Assembly (NCBI RefSeq): GCF_015070875.1 | Contig: NZ_JADDIV010000001.1 | Span: 527,144-591,143, forward strand | Source: Ramlibacter pallidus | GTDB taxonomy: Bacteria; Pseudomonadota; Gammaproteobacteria; Burkholderiales; Burkholderiaceae_C | Direction of reading: 5' to 3' | DNA: 64,000 nt | Shown: positions 36,032 to 44,957 of the stretch, piece by piece | Position numbering within the stretch: the stretch's first letter is position 1 | How the letters are laid out: each line of letters starts with the position of its first letter | The notes under the pieces: model-generated | Told to the model about the DNA's origin: nothing | The model's input: only the letters and a program-made list of their open reading frames with translations | Database searches by the model: none | Position numbers and translations under genes: made by a program

Positions 36032-37189
36032 TCAAGCGCCCGTCGCCGCCGGCTGCGCTTCGGCCGGCGCGGGGTCCATCACCTGCTGCGACTTGCCCTC
36101 GCCGATGCGCGCGCGGCGCGACTGCTGGATCACGTCGTGGACGAAGCGCAGCTTCTTCAAGGCGCCGGGCGAAAGCGCGAACGGATACGCGTCTTCCTGT
36201 CCCAGGCTGCGGTTCAGGCTGTTGACCAGCAGCGTGATCGGCACCCACTGCTGTACCAGCTCGTCGAAGTCCGGGCTGCGGGTCTCGAAGGGATTGGTGA
36301 CCTCCTCGAGTTCTTCCTCGCCTTCGCCGGGGAGCGTGATGCGGGTGTTGTAGCCGGCCGCGGTCTCCAGCAGGTCGACCATGTGGAGGTAGTGCGTCCA
36401 CGTCTCGGCCCAGTCCTCCCATGGATGCGAGGTGGCGTACGCGCTGACGAAGCTGTCCTGCCAGCCCTCGGGCTGCCCGCCGGATTCGTAGTGGGCCTGC
36501 AGCGCCTGCTGGTAGTCGACCGATTCGTCGCCGAAGATGGCGCGGCACGCCTCCAGCCGGCCGCCGTCGCGGATCAGCACGTCCCAGTAGTAGTGGCCGA
36601 TCTCGTGGCGGAAGTGGCCGAGCAGCGTGCGGTACGGCTCGTGCAGCGCGACGCGGCGGGCGACGCGCTCGTCGTCGTCCGCTTCCGCGACGTTGATCGT
36701 GATCAGGCCGTCGGCGTGCCCCGTCATGACCTGCCGGCCCGGCTGGTCCTCCAGGAACTCGAAGACCAGGCGCTCGGGCTCCTCGATGCGCGGATCCGGC
36801 GACAGCAGCCCCAGCCGCACCAGCGTGTAGAACAGCCGCCGCTTGGCGATCTCGATGCGGGTCCAGCGCTGCAGGTTCTCGGGGGTGGAAAGGTTGGGCA
36901 GCACGCGCGTGAGGCGGCAGCTCGCGCAGAGGGGGTTCGGGTCGTCGGCGGGCACGGCGAAGTTGCAGGTGCCATGGTCCAGGCGGGTCTGGCACAGGCG
37001 GTACCTCCGCGGGGCCTTGCGGGGCTTCTTCGCGTACGGCCGGTACACCCCCTCCTCGCCTTCGACTTCCTCGATGGGCGCCAGGTTCATGCGGTCGGGC
37101 AGGAAAGCCAGCCGGCTGCTGCAGCTGAGGCATTGCACGTTCTCGAAGAACAGCGGCTGGCCGCATTTCTGGCAAAGGAAGGTGCGCAT
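36032..37189 (-). CDS. Zinc-ribbon putative metallopeptidase (Peptidase_Mx type)
   Basis: This 385-residue protein has an N-terminal zinc ribbon (CQKCGQPLFFENVQCLSC) and a second Cys cluster (CNFAVPADDPNPLCASC). The catalytic motif is LLGHFRHEIGHYYWD (HExxH), with downstream acidic residues in SHPWEDWAETWTHYLH likely completing the zinc site. It has no signal peptide. The family is widespread, with no defined substrate. The ATG at 37189 places the first Cys pair right after the start, as in the family. Confidence 0.85.
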   Translation of the reverse strand: MRTFLCQKCGQPLFFENVQCLSCSSRLAFLPDRMNLAPIEEVEGEEGVYRPYAKKPRKAPRRYRLCQTRLDHGTCNFAVPADDPNPLCASCRLTRVLPNLSTPENLQRWTRIEIAKRRLFYTLVRLGLLSPDPRIEEPERLVFEFLEDQPGRQVMTGHADGLITINVAEADDDERVARRVALHEPYRTLLGHFRHEIGHYYWDVLIRDGGRLEACRAIFGDESVDYQQALQAHYESGGQPEGWQDSFVSAYATSHPWEDWAETWTHYLHMVDLLETAAGYNTRITLPGEGEEELEEVTNPFETRSPDFDELVQQWVPITLLVNSLNRSLGQEDAYPFALSPGALKKLRFVHDVIQQSRRARIGEGKSQQVMDPAPAEAQPAATGA

Positions 37190-37326
37190 GGATCTCGGTC
37201 GTTGTCGTTGGGGCTCGCGCAGCACGCGCGAGGTCGAAGCTTAGGCGCTGCACGCGACCGGCGGGGTGGGGCACGCCCGGCTCGCGGCGTCGTCCGCAGC
37301 CGACAGCGAGGTTGGCCGCGGCCAGC

Positions 37327-37356
37327 AAAAAAGGCCAGCGCCGTGAGGCGCTGGCC
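37327..37356 (-). terminator. Rho-independent terminator of gene 37381
   Basis: A perfect 10-bp stem GGCCAGCGCC/GGCGCTGGCC with GTGA loop is followed on the minus strand by six U (A-run 37327-37332). It lies 24 bp after the stop at 37381. Confidence 0.85.
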
Positions 37357-37380
37357 CAAGGGAGGGGAGTCCAGCGGGGA

Positions 37381-37845
37381 TCAGTTGCGGTCGGCGCGGG
37401 CGGCACGCGTGGAGCCACCGCCACCAGCGGCTGCGCCGCTCGAACTGCCCATGTCGCTGCTGCCGGACGCGCCGGTACTGCCGGCCATGCTGCCGCTGCC
37501 CGTGCTGCCCGACATCGAGCCGCTGCCCGTCGTCGCGCTGCCGGCCCCGAGGGCCGTGCCGGAAGAACCCGACGTGCTGCCCGTATCGGTGCTCGCGCCG
37601 GCGGTGCCGGACGCACCGGTGGTGCCCGTGCCGCTGCTGTTGGTGGCGCCGGCCGTGCCCATGCTGCTGCCGGTGGAGCCGGCGGTGCCGGCACCGACGC
37701 CGCTGCTGCCCGCCGCGCCGGCGGTGCTGCCCGCCGTGCCCGACGAACCGCTGGCGCCGCCGGAGGATTGGGCCACGGCGACGCCGCCGAAGGCCAGGGC
37801 GGCGGCGGCCGCAAGGACGGAGAGGGTGGTCTTGGTCGATTTCAT
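37381..37845 (-). CDS. Secreted Ser/Gly/Thr/Ala low-complexity protein, paralogue A, 154 aa
   Basis: A signal peptide (TTLSVLAAAAALAFGGVAVAQ) is followed by a long imperfect repeat of Gly-Ser-Thr-Ala units such as GSSGTAGSTAGAAGSSGVG and GSMSGSTGSGSMAGSTGASG, ending in TRAARADRN. It has no Cys and almost no hydrophobic residues, so it is probably disordered once exported. Paralogue B at 38162 shares the signal peptide and the RADxN end. A GTAGGC/GTAGGA pair with 23-bp spacing lies about 130-150 bp upstream. The function is unknown. Confidence 0.75.
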   Translation of the reverse strand: MKSTKTTLSVLAAAAALAFGGVAVAQSSGGASGSSGTAGSTAGAAGSSGVGAGTAGSTGSSMGTAGATNSSGTGTTGASGTAGASTDTGSTSGSSGTALGAGSATTGSGSMSGSTGSGSMAGSTGASGSSDMGSSSGAAAGGGGSTRAARADRN

Positions 37846-38161
37846 GAGGGGTCCTTCCAGTGAGTGATGCTGCGAGTGGTGTTCGAGAGTGACGGCGTGG
37901 TGACCGCGTCACAGGGACACCTTAGGTGGGGCCCGGCGGCGCCCGGGTGGGGAGACCGCGTCTGGCGCCGTAGGCCCGAGGGCGACACGCGCGTAGGACA
38001 CGCGGGCACGCGTAAACGGCTGTGCTTCCTGCCAGCCCATGCGTGAAGGGCGCACCGGCCGAGGCATGGCGCCATGCGTGCTCCTGCAGGAGAACGCAGT
38101 CCCATGTCGGACAAAAGAAAAAGCCAGCGGCGGCCGCTGGCTTGTGGACGGGACGTGGGCG
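37846..38161. promoter_or_regulatory. Intergenic region between the two Ser/Gly-rich paralogues
   Basis: This 316-bp gap contains the upstream region of gene 37381 and the terminator of gene 38162. A pair of motif copies toward gene 37381, GTAGGC (37970-37975) and GTAGGA (37993-37998), is 23 bp apart. Nothing else coding is supported. Confidence 0.45.
38113..38142 (-). terminator. Rho-independent terminator of gene 38162
   Basis: The stem GCCAGCGG/CCGCTGGC at 38123-38130/38134-38141 with a 3-nt loop is followed on the minus strand by UUUUUCUUUU. Its core resembles the terminator of paralogue A at 37327, consistent with an ancient tandem duplication. Confidence 0.8.
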
Positions 38162-38527
38162 TCAGTTGGGGTCCGCGCGCGGGGGCTGCATGTCGGAGCC
38201 GCCCGAGGTCGCGCCCCCCGACGAAGCCTCGCTGCCCGCACCCAGCGTGGTGGTGCTGGACCCGTCCGTGCCGGCCGAGCCCCTGTTGCCCATGGCCTGC
38301 GTGTTCACGCTGCCCGAAGACGGGTCCTGGGTGCCGGAGGCGCCGAGCGAGCCGTTGCTGTTCACGCTGGAGTCCGCGCTGTTCAGCGTCGTGCCGCTGT
38401 TCAGGCTGGTGCTGCTCCCGGTCTGGCTGCCGCTGGAATCGCCGGCCGACTGCGCGACGGCAACGCCGCCGAACGCGACCGCCGCGGCGGTGGCGAGGAT
38501 CGAGAGGGTGTGCTTCGTGGATCTCAT
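38162..38527 (-). CDS. Secreted Ser/Gly-rich low-complexity protein, paralogue B, 121 aa
   Basis: The signal peptide (HTLSILATAAAVAFGGVAVAQ) is nearly identical to that of the gene at 37381. The mature part is rich in Ser, Gly, Asn and Thr (GSQTGSSTSLNSGTTLNS, GNRGSAGTDGSSTTTLGAG) and ends PPRADPN, matching the RADRN end of paralogue A. It is likely disordered and exported. AAGGAAG precedes the ATG at 38527. A TCCTAC motif (38632-38637 on the complementary strand) lies 105 bp upstream. The function is unknown. Confidence 0.75.
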   Translation of the reverse strand: MRSTKHTLSILATAAAVAFGGVAVAQSAGDSSGSQTGSSTSLNSGTTLNSADSSVNSNGSLGASGTQDPSSGSVNTQAMGNRGSAGTDGSSTTTLGAGSEASSGGATSGGSDMQPPRADPN

Positions 38528-38712
38528 CAGGTCTTCCTTTCCATGCTGGGGAGCCCGGCCGCTCGCCGGGGGCGTGCATGACAGGTGGGGAGCCTCCGGG
38601 GGCCCCAAAGTGCGACACCGGCGGTCGGTCCGTAGGACATCCCGGCGCGGCGTTGCAGCGGTGAAGCAAGTCGCTATACCGCGCCGCGCGCCGCTGCCTT
38701 ATGCTTCCGTGC

Positions 38713-39069
38713 ATGAGCCTGGAGATCAAGGTCGAACACCGCGAGGGCTACTCCGTCGTCCGCGTGGAGGGCGAGCCCACGCTGGGCCAGTTCCTGTCCT
38801 TCCTGCAGCTCATCGGCGTCGAGACGTCCGGCTGGGCGGCGAAGCGCGTCATGTTCGACCTGCGCGGGGTGCGCACGCTGACCACCTTCACCGAACACTT
38901 CGCGGTGGGGGAAGAAGTGGCCCGCCAGCTGAAGCACCTGCACCGCATCGCCTCCGTGGTGCCCGCGGACCGCATCACGCGTGCCAGCGAAAAGACGGCG
39001 CGGCAGTCCGGCGTGAACCTCATGGTCTTCACCGACGAGGCCGAAGCGGTCGCCTGGCTGCGCGACTGA
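38713..39069 (+). CDS. STAS/SpoIIAA-like protein, 118 aa
   Basis: The alpha-beta pattern (EGYSVVRVEGEPTLGQFLSF, KRVMFDLRGVRTLTTFTEHF, GVNLMVFTDEAEAVAWL) fits a small SpoIIAA/STAS-like domain of the PF11964 type. Such single-domain proteins are common in Proteobacteria, with no assigned substrate. The ATG at 38713 is preferred over 38701 because MSLEIKVEHREGY matches the usual first strand. It lies 21 bp upstream of the thiamine operon promoter but has its own stop and is separated by the riboswitch. Confidence 0.65.
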   Translation: MSLEIKVEHREGYSVVRVEGEPTLGQFLSFLQLIGVETSGWAAKRVMFDLRGVRTLTTFTEHFAVGEEVARQLKHLHRIASVVPADRITRASEKTARQSGVNLMVFTDEAEAVAWLRD

Positions 39070-39089
39070 GGCCGCGCGCGGCCGCCGTC

Positions 39090-39095
39090 TATACT
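39090..39095 (+). promoter_or_regulatory. Probable -10 box of the thiamine operon promoter
   Basis: TATACT (5 of 6 match to TATAAT) lies just before the riboswitch, placing transcription start near 39102. The -35 region is weak. Confidence 0.5.
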
Positions 39096-39100
39096 TGCGT

Positions 39101-39190
39101 TCCGCTCCGGGGTGCGACCGGCAGGTGCCGGCCGCTGAGATGGCGATGGGCCAAACCCGTGAACTTGATCCGGTTCGTACCGGCGTAAGA
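39101..39190 (+). ncRNA. TPP riboswitch (THI element)
   Basis: The conserved sequence blocks are present in order: GGGGTGC (39109-39115), GCTGAGATGG near 39133-39142, AAACCCGTGAACTTGATC (39153-39170) and GGTTCGTACCGGCG. These form the P1-P5 core of thiamine pyrophosphate riboswitches. Its 3' end is within ~10 nt of the thiO start codon at 39197, so control is probably at translation initiation by sequestering the ribosome site. It should repress thiO-thiS-thiG, and perhaps the downstream exonuclease gene, when TPP is abundant. Confidence 0.95.
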
Positions 39191-39196
39191 AGAGCC

Positions 39197-40246
39197 ATGC
39201 ACCCCTCCCCTTCCCAGCCCCTGCTCCGCGTCGGCATCGCCGGCGCCGGCCTGCTCGGGCGCCTGCTGGCGCTGCAGCTCTCGCGGGCCGGGCACGAGGT
39301 CCACGTCTTCGATCCCGCCGCGCACGCGGAAGCCCGGGGCGCCGCCGGCTGGACGGCCGCCGGCATGCTGAGCCCGCTGGCGGAACTCGAATCGGCCGAC
39401 GCCAACGTCTTCCGCCTGGGCTGGCGCTCGCTGGAACTGTGGCCGCGCCTGCTGGAGGCGCTGCCGCTGCCGGTGGAGTTCCGGCAGGACGGCAGCCTGC
39501 TGCTGGCGCACCGCGGCGACGAAGGCGCGGCGCGGCGGGTCGTCGACCTGCTGCGGTCCAAGGCCGGCGCGATCGGCGACCACAGCCTGCAGCCCCTGGA
39601 CGCCGCGGGATTGCGCGAACTCGAACCCTCCGTGCAGGGGCCGGCCCATGCCTGGCTGTTGCCGCGGGAAGGCCGCATCCACACCGTGCAGGCGATGCAG
39701 GCGCTGGCCGCCGGCGCGACCCGCGTGCAATGGCACTGGGGACGCGCCGTCACGCGAGCGGAAGCCGGTACGTTGGCCACCGACGCCGGCGAACAGCGCT
39801 TCGACCACGTGTTCGACGTGCGCGGCACGGGCGCGCGCCCGCAATTGCCCGTGCGCGGCGTGCGGGGAGAGATCTTCTGGCTGCAGGCACCGGGCCTCGG
39901 GCTGCAGCGGCCGCTGCGCCTGCTTCATCCGCGCCACCGCGTGTACATCGTGCCGCGCGCCCCCGACCTCGTGGTGGTCGGCGCCAGCGAGATCGAAAGC
40001 GAGGATCGCTCGCCGGTGTCGGTGCGCAGCACCGTGGAACTGCTGGCCGCGGCGCACAGCGTGGTGCCCGAACTCGCGGAAGCGCGCGTGGTGCACAGCG
40101 AGTCCAACCTGCGCCCCGCCCTGCCCGACAACCTGCCGCTGCTGCAGCAGGAGGAGGGGCTGACGCGCATCAACGGCCTTTTCCGCCACGGCTGGCTCAT
40201 CGCCCCGGCGCTGGTGGAAGAGGCGCTTCGCGAGTGGACGCCATGA
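39197..40246 (+). CDS. thiO: Glycine oxidase-like FAD enzyme for thiazole synthesis
   Basis: This 349-residue FAD-dependent amine oxidase oxidises glycine to iminoglycine for thiazole formation. The dinucleotide motif is VGIAGAGLLGRLLALQLSRAG minus its last residue, followed by AGWTAAGMLSPLAELE and the C-terminal NLRPALPDNLPLL and GLFRHGWLIAPALVEE segment. The TPP riboswitch sits directly upstream. Its stop overlaps the thiS start by 4 nt. Confidence 0.93.
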   Translation: MHPSPSQPLLRVGIAGAGLLGRLLALQLSRAGHEVHVFDPAAHAEARGAAGWTAAGMLSPLAELESADANVFRLGWRSLELWPRLLEALPLPVEFRQDGSLLLAHRGDEGAARRVVDLLRSKAGAIGDHSLQPLDAAGLRELEPSVQGPAHAWLLPREGRIHTVQAMQALAAGATRVQWHWGRAVTRAEAGTLATDAGEQRFDHVFDVRGTGARPQLPVRGVRGEIFWLQAPGLGLQRPLRLLHPRHRVYIVPRAPDLVVVGASEIESEDRSPVSVRSTVELLAAAHSVVPELAEARVVHSESNLRPALPDNLPLLQQEEGLTRINGLFRHGWLIAPALVEEALREWTP

Positions 40247-40449
40247 GCAAGACGATCACGGTGAACGGCGAACCGCGCAGCCTCCCCGACGGCGCCACGC
40301 TGGCGGACCTGGTCGCCGACCTGGGGCAGCCGCCGCAGGCGCTGGCGACCGCCGTCAACGGCGAGTTCGTCCCGCGTGGCGCGCGTGCGGGCGTCCACCT
40401 GGACGACGGCGACGCCGTGTTCACTTTCCAGCCCATCACAGGAGGTTGA
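40243..40449 (+). CDS. thiS: Sulfur carrier protein ThiS
   Basis: This 68-residue ubiquitin-like sulfur carrier ends in PITGG, the diglycine tail that is adenylated and thiocarboxylated. The opening ITVNGEPRSLPDGATLADLV and LATAVNGEFVPRG are typical. It donates sulfur to the thiazole made by ThiG. It overlaps thiO and is 3 nt before thiG. Confidence 0.95.
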   Translation: MSKTITVNGEPRSLPDGATLADLVADLGQPPQALATAVNGEFVPRGARAGVHLDDGDAVFTFQPITGG

Positions 40450-40452
40450 CGC

Positions 40453-41229
40453 ATGACGCTGCGCATCGGCGACACCACACTCACCAGCCGCTTCTTCCTC
40501 GGCACCGCGGGCTATCCGTCGCCGCAGGTGCTGCAGGAGGCCATCGCCGCGTCGGGCACGCAGGTGGTCACGCTGGGGCTCAAGCGCCAGCTGGCGGCCG
40601 GCAACGCGACCAACGACTTCTACCGCATCATCCGCGCGAGCGGCGCCCGCCTGCTGCCCAACACCGCCGGCTGCCGCACGGCGCGCGAGGCCGTGACGCT
40701 GGCGCAGATGGCCCGCGAGATGTTCGACACGCCCTGGATCAAGCTGGAAGTCGTCGGCGACGACTACACGCTGCAGCCGGACCCGTTCGAGCTCGTGGAA
40801 GCCGCGCGCACGCTGGCGCGCGACGGCTTCGAGGTGTTCCCGTACTGCACCGACGACCTGGTGACCTGCCGCCGCCTGCTGGACGCGGGTTGCCGCATCC
40901 TCATGCCCTGGGGCGCACCCATCGGCTCCGGCCAGGGCCTGCTGAACCCCACCGCCCTGCGCACGCTGCGCGCGCGCCTGCCCGACGTGCCGCTGGTGGT
41001 CGACGCCGGCATCGGCTCGCCGCGCGACGCGGTGCAGGCGATGGAACTGGGCTACGACGCCGTGCTGGTGAACTCCGCGGTGGCGCAGGCGCACGACCCG
41101 GTGCGCATGGCGCAGGCCTTCCGCCTCGGCGTCGAGTCCGGCCGCATGGCGTACGAAGCCGGCATCATGGCGCGCCAGGAAATGGCGGTGCCCACCACGC
41201 CGGTCACGGGACAGCCCTTCGTGCTGTGA
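40453..41229 (+). CDS. thiG: Thiazole synthase
   Basis: This 258-residue TIM-barrel enzyme condenses dehydroglycine, DXP and ThiS-thiocarboxylate to the thiazole phosphate. Visible features are [20 protein letters not shown], the Schiff-base Lys in [28 protein letters not shown] and [25 protein letters not shown] at 40441-40445 is its ribosome site, lying inside the thiS 3' end. thiE, which often follows, is replaced here by exonuclease III. Confidence 0.96.
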   Translation: MTLRIGDTTLTSRFFLGTAGYPSPQVLQEAIAASGTQVVTLGLKRQLAAGNATNDFYRIIRASGARLLPNTAGCRTAREAVTLAQMAREMFDTPWIKLEVVGDDYTLQPDPFELVEAARTLARDGFEVFPYCTDDLVTCRRLLDAGCRILMPWGAPIGSGQGLLNPTALRTLRARLPDVPLVVDAGIGSPRDAVQAMELGYDAVLVNSAVAQAHDPVRMAQAFRLGVESGRMAYEAGIMARQEMAVPTTPVTGQPFVL

Positions 41230-42005
41230 AGGTCGCCACCTTCAACGTCAACGGCGTGAAGGGGCGGCTGCCGCGGCTGCTGGAGTGGCTGGCGGAGACG
41301 GCGCCGGACGTCGCCTGCCTGCAGGAGATCAAGACGGGTGACGCGACCTTCCCGATCGCACCGATCCGCGCGGCGGGCTACGACGCGGTCTGGCACGGCC
41401 AGCGCTCGCACCACGGCGTCGCGATCCTCTCGCGCGTGGGCACGCCGGTGGAAGTGCGGCGGGGCCTGCCGGGCGACGACAGCGACCTCGCCTCGCGCTA
41501 CGTCGAGGCGGACGTCGGCGGGCTGCGCATCGCCTCGGTCTACCTGCCGAACGGCAACCCGGTGCCCAGCCCCAACTTCGACTACAGGCTGCGCTGGATG
41601 GAGCGCTTCATCGCCTACGCGCAGGACCTGATGGCATCGGGATTGCCGGTGGTGCTGGCCGGCGACTTCAACGTGGTGCCGACCAACGCGGACATCTACA
41701 ACGCCGGCAGCTGGCGCTTCGACGCCGTGCTGCAACCCGAGACGCGCGAGAAGTGGGCGCGGCTGATGGAGCAAGGCTGGGTCGATGCCACGCGCCACCT
41801 GCACCCGAAGGAGCGCATCTACACGTTCTGGGTGAACGAGGCGGCGTTCCGCCGCAACGCGGGCTTCCGCATGGACTTCCTTCTGCTGTCTCCCGCGCTG
41901 GTCGCTCGCCTGCAGGCCACCGGCGTCGACGCGGAGCACCGGGGGCGCGAGAAGCCCAGCGACCACGCGCCGGCATGGATCCGGCTGGCGCCCTCCAACG
42001 GCTGA
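41226..42005 (+). CDS. xth: Exodeoxyribonuclease III
   Basis: This 259-residue Mg-dependent AP endonuclease/3'-5' exonuclease of the EEP family acts in base excision repair. Visible features are [23 protein letters not shown] with the metal Glu, [16 protein letters not shown], and the catalytic [11 protein letters not shown]. Translation starts at GTG 41226 within the thiG stop (GTGA), so it is coupled to thiG and falls under the riboswitch-controlled message unless an internal promoter exists. Confidence 0.93.
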   Translation: MKVATFNVNGVKGRLPRLLEWLAETAPDVACLQEIKTGDATFPIAPIRAAGYDAVWHGQRSHHGVAILSRVGTPVEVRRGLPGDDSDLASRYVEADVGGLRIASVYLPNGNPVPSPNFDYRLRWMERFIAYAQDLMASGLPVVLAGDFNVVPTNADIYNAGSWRFDAVLQPETREKWARLMEQGWVDATRHLHPKERIYTFWVNEAAFRRNAGFRMDFLLLSPALVARLQATGVDAEHRGREKPSDHAPAWIRLAPSNG

Positions 42006-42102
42006 GTCGCCGCGCGGGACGCCGGAGACGGCTGCCGTCCGACAGGCTGCCCGACGCCCGCCGGCTAGCATGGCTTGGACTCAGACCCCATAACGACATG
42101 CC

Positions 42103-42396
42103 ATGGATGACATCGAAGCCCTCAGGACGGAGGTGCAGCACCTGATCGCAATGCACACCGCCTCGTACGTGACGCTCACTTCGCTGGTGGCGACGCATCC
42201 GCACCCCGAACACTTCCAGCTGCACCTGATCTCGGCGCTCGAGGGCGTCCTGGGATCGGAGCGGCTCGCGAAGTGGACGGACGACCAGAAGCAGATCGTG
42301 CGGCGCGTCGTCGAGACCTTCCAGAACGTGAAGCCCGCCGACCCGATCGACCCGCTGAAGGCCGCGCTGGGCGACCGCGATCCGCGCCAGCGCTGA
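42103..42396 (+). CDS. Hypothetical protein, 97 aa
   Basis: I do not recognise this family. It is an alpha-helical, soluble, acidic small protein (DDIEALRTEVQHLIAMHTAS, PEHFQLHLISALEGVLG, QKQIVRRVVETFQNVKP) with no signal peptide. Codon bias supports expression. It is convergent with hemW (stops 4 bp apart) and has its own short upstream region of 97 bp. Confidence 0.6.
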   Translation: MDDIEALRTEVQHLIAMHTASYVTLTSLVATHPHPEHFQLHLISALEGVLGSERLAKWTDDQKQIVRRVVETFQNVKPADPIDPLKAALGDRDPRQR

Positions 42397-42400
42397 GCGC

Positions 42401-43585
42401 TCAATCGGCCAGGAACAAGGCCTGCAGGTCGGACAGGAAGTCGAAGCCGCGCTCGGTCGGCTTCACGCGCGCCAGGTCGCGCTCCACCAGGCCTTTCGCC
42501 TGCGCTTGCTCCAGCGGCTTCGCGATGGCGGACAGCGGCAGGCCGGTGCGCTCGACGAAGTCCTGCAGCAGGAAGCCGTCCTTCAGCCGCAGCGCGTTGA
42601 GCATGAACTCGAACGGCAGGTCGCCGCGGGCGACCTCATCGTCCTGTGCCACGGCGTTGCCGGCCAGCGCGTTCTCCATGTACAGCCGGGGCTCGCGAAA
42701 GCGGACCTGCCGCACGATGCGGTGCGGGAAACTCAGCTTGCCGTGGGCGCCGGCGCCGATGCCCAGGTAGTCGCCGAACTGCCAGTAGTTCCAGTTGTGC
42801 CAGCAGCGGTGGCCGGGCTTGGCGTACGCCGAGACCTCGTAGCGCTCCAGGCCCGTCGCCGCGGTCATCTCGGTGATGCGGTCGAGCATGGCGTAGGCGA
42901 GGTCGTCCGGCGGCGTCACCGGCGGGAACTTGGCGAAGTAGGTGTTGGGTTCGATCGTCAGGTGGTAGATCGACAGGTGCGGGGGCGCCAGCGCGAGCGC
43001 CTGGGTCACGTCGGCCTCGAGCTGGTCCAGCGTCTGGCCGGGCAGCGCGTACATCAGGTCGAGGTTGAAGGTCTCGAAGGCCGTGGCCGCTTCGGTGACG
43101 GCGGCGATCGCCTGCGCGCCGTCGTGCACGCGGCCCAGCGCCTTCAGGTTCGCGTCGTCGAAGCTCTGCACGCCCACAGACAGCCGCGTCACGCCGGCGG
43201 ACCGGAAGGCACGGAACCGGTCCTTCTCGAAGGTGCCGGGGTTCGCCTCCAGCGTCACCTCGCAGTCGGCCGCGAGCTTCAGGCGGGCGCGGATGTCCGA
43301 GAGCAGCCGCTCGATGCCCTGCGGCGAGAACAGGCTGGGCGTGCCGCCGCCGATGAAGATGCTGTGGACCTGGCGGCCCCACACCAGGGGCAGCGCCTGT
43401 TCCAGGTCGGCGCGGAGTGCGTCGAGGTAGCGTGCCTCGGGGAGTTCCCCCTGGTTCTCGTGCGAGTTGAAGTCGCAATAGGGGCACTTGCGCAGGCACC
43501 AGGGCAGGTGCACGTACAGCGACAGCGGCGGCAGCGCCGGCAGCTGCAGCGTCCCGGGGCGCAGGTAGTGCTGGACGTCCTTCAT
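42401..43585 (-). CDS. hemW: Radical SAM heme chaperone HemW
   Basis: This 394-residue radical SAM protein binds heme and delivers it to respiratory enzymes. The CxxxCxxC cluster motif is in PWCLRKCPYCDFNSHE, followed by IFIGGGTPSLFSPQGIERL, LEANPGTFEKDRF and the HemW-specific C-terminal winged region. It was formerly named as an oxygen-independent coproporphyrinogen oxidase, but the CPYC form lacking the HemN extra Cys favours HemW. It is the last gene of the kinase-phosphatase-rph-rdgB-hemW operon, 1 nt after rdgB. Confidence 0.93.
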   Translation of the reverse strand: MKDVQHYLRPGTLQLPALPPLSLYVHLPWCLRKCPYCDFNSHENQGELPEARYLDALRADLEQALPLVWGRQVHSIFIGGGTPSLFSPQGIERLLSDIRARLKLAADCEVTLEANPGTFEKDRFRAFRSAGVTRLSVGVQSFDDANLKALGRVHDGAQAIAAVTEAATAFETFNLDLMYALPGQTLDQLEADVTQALALAPPHLSIYHLTIEPNTYFAKFPPVTPPDDLAYAMLDRITEMTAATGLERYEVSAYAKPGHRCWHNWNYWQFGDYLGIGAGAHGKLSFPHRIVRQVRFREPRLYMENALAGNAVAQDDEVARGDLPFEFMLNALRLKDGFLLQDFVERTGLPLSAIAKPLEQAQAKGLVERDLARVKPTERGFDFLSDLQALFLAD

Positions 43586-43586
43586 G

Positions 43587-44186
43587 TCAGAGCCAGCGGT
43601 CGCGAATGAGCTGCACCATCTGCTGCGCCGCCTGGCCGCGGTGGCTGTGCGCGTTCTTCACTTCGGGCGGCAGCTGCGCGAAGGTCTGGCCGAAGGCGGG
43701 GATGAACATCACCGGGTCGAAGCCGAAGCCGTTGCGGCCCACCGGCTCGCGCGTGATCTGGCCGACGGCGCGGCCGACCGCGATCAGGGGTTCGGGATCT
43801 TCCGGCGAACGCACAGCGACCAGCGTGCTGACGAGCGCGGCGCGGCGGTTGCCCACGTGCTCCATCTGCTCCAGCAGCGCCTTCACGTTCCAGTCGTCGC
43901 CCTTCGGATAGCCGAACTGCGTCGCGTAGTACGCGGTGTCCACGCCCGGCAGGCCGCTGAACGCGTCGACGCACAGGCCGGCGTCGTCCGCCAAGGCGGG
44001 CAGCCCCGTGTGCGCCGAAGCATTGCGCGCCTTGGCCAGCGCGTTCTCGACGAAGGTGCGGTGCGGCTCGTCCGCTTCGGGCACGCCGAGCTCGCCCTGG
44101 CGCACCAGCTGCACGCCGAGCGAAGCGAACATGGCCTGCAGCTCGGCGAGCTTGCCGGCATTGTTGGAAGCGAGGACCAGTTTCAC
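43587..44186 (-). CDS. rdgB: dITP/XTP pyrophosphatase (RdgB/HAM1)
   Basis: This 199-residue enzyme hydrolyses non-canonical purine NTPs (dITP, XTP) to prevent misincorporation. Motifs are [45 protein letters not shown] and [14 protein letters not shown]. The start is GTG at 44186, overlapping the rph stop (GTGA). Confidence 0.95.
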   Translation of the reverse strand: MKLVLASNNAGKLAELQAMFASLGVQLVRQGELGVPEADEPHRTFVENALAKARNASAHTGLPALADDAGLCVDAFSGLPGVDTAYYATQFGYPKGDDWNVKALLEQMEHVGNRRAALVSTLVAVRSPEDPEPLIAVGRAVGQITREPVGRNGFGFDPVMFIPAFGQTFAQLPPEVKNAHSHRGQAAQQMVQLIRDRWL

Positions 44187-44914
44187 GGCGCCTTCAGCGC
44201 GGCCGCTTGCAGCGCGACGAGTTCGGCGATGCCCTTCTCGGCCAGGCGCAGCAGTTCGTCCATCTCCGCGCGCGTGAAAGCGGCGCCTTCGGCCGTGCCC
44301 TGCACTTCGACGTAGTGGCCGGCGCCCGTCATCACGACGTTCATGTCGGTGTCGCAGGCGACGTCCTCGACGTACTCCAGGTCCAGCAGCGGCGTGCCGT
44401 CGACGATGCCCACCGAAATGGCCGCGACGGGACCCGTCACCGGCGACTCGGCCAGCTTGCCCCCGGCCAGCAGCTTGTTCACCGCGTCCTGCGCGGCGAC
44501 GAAGGCACCGGTGATCGCCGCCGTGCGCGTGCCGCCGTCGGCCTGCAGGACGTCGCAGTCCAGCGTGATGGTGCGTTCGCCCAGCTTCTTCAGGTCGAAC
44601 ACGGCCCGCAGGGACCGGCCGATCAGGCGCTGGATCTCCTGCGTGCGGCCGCTCTGCTTGCCGCGCGCCGCCTCGCGGTCGCCGCGGGTGTGCGTGGCGC
44701 GCGGCAGCATGCCGTATTCGGCCGTCACCCAGCCCTCGCCGCTGCCGCGCTTGTGCGGCGGCACGCGCTCTTCGACGGAGGCGGTGCACAGCACGCGCGT
44801 GCCGCCGAACTCGATGAGCACGGAGCCTTCGGCGTGGATGGTGAAGCCGCGCGTGATGCGCACGGGACGGAGCTGGTCGGGCGCGCGCCGGCCGCTGCGT
44901 TGGAAAGTCGTCAT
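44183..44914 (-). CDS. rph: Ribonuclease PH
   Basis: This 243-residue phosphorolytic 3'-5' exoribonuclease trims tRNA 3' ends. Family motifs include [41 protein letters not shown], the phosphate-binding [12 protein letters not shown], and [19 protein letters not shown]. The length is normal and the frame is intact, unlike the truncated E. coli K-12 copy. It overlaps rdgB and follows the PP2C gene by 43 bp. Confidence 0.96.
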   Translation of the reverse strand: MTTFQRSGRRAPDQLRPVRITRGFTIHAEGSVLIEFGGTRVLCTASVEERVPPHKRGSGEGWVTAEYGMLPRATHTRGDREAARGKQSGRTQEIQRLIGRSLRAVFDLKKLGERTITLDCDVLQADGGTRTAAITGAFVAAQDAVNKLLAGGKLAESPVTGPVAAISVGIVDGTPLLDLEYVEDVACDTDMNVVMTGAGHYVEVQGTAEGAAFTRAEMDELLRLAEKGIAELVALQAAALKAP

Positions 44915-44957
44915 CCCGGGATCATAGGCAAGCCCGAAAGGGCCCGCCCGGGGAAGG

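Noticed and set aside
41226..42102. Search for thiE or other thiamine genes after thiG
   Set aside because: The reading frame is clearly exonuclease III (SDHAP, AGDFN motifs). No thiE- or thiC-like sequence is seen in the window.
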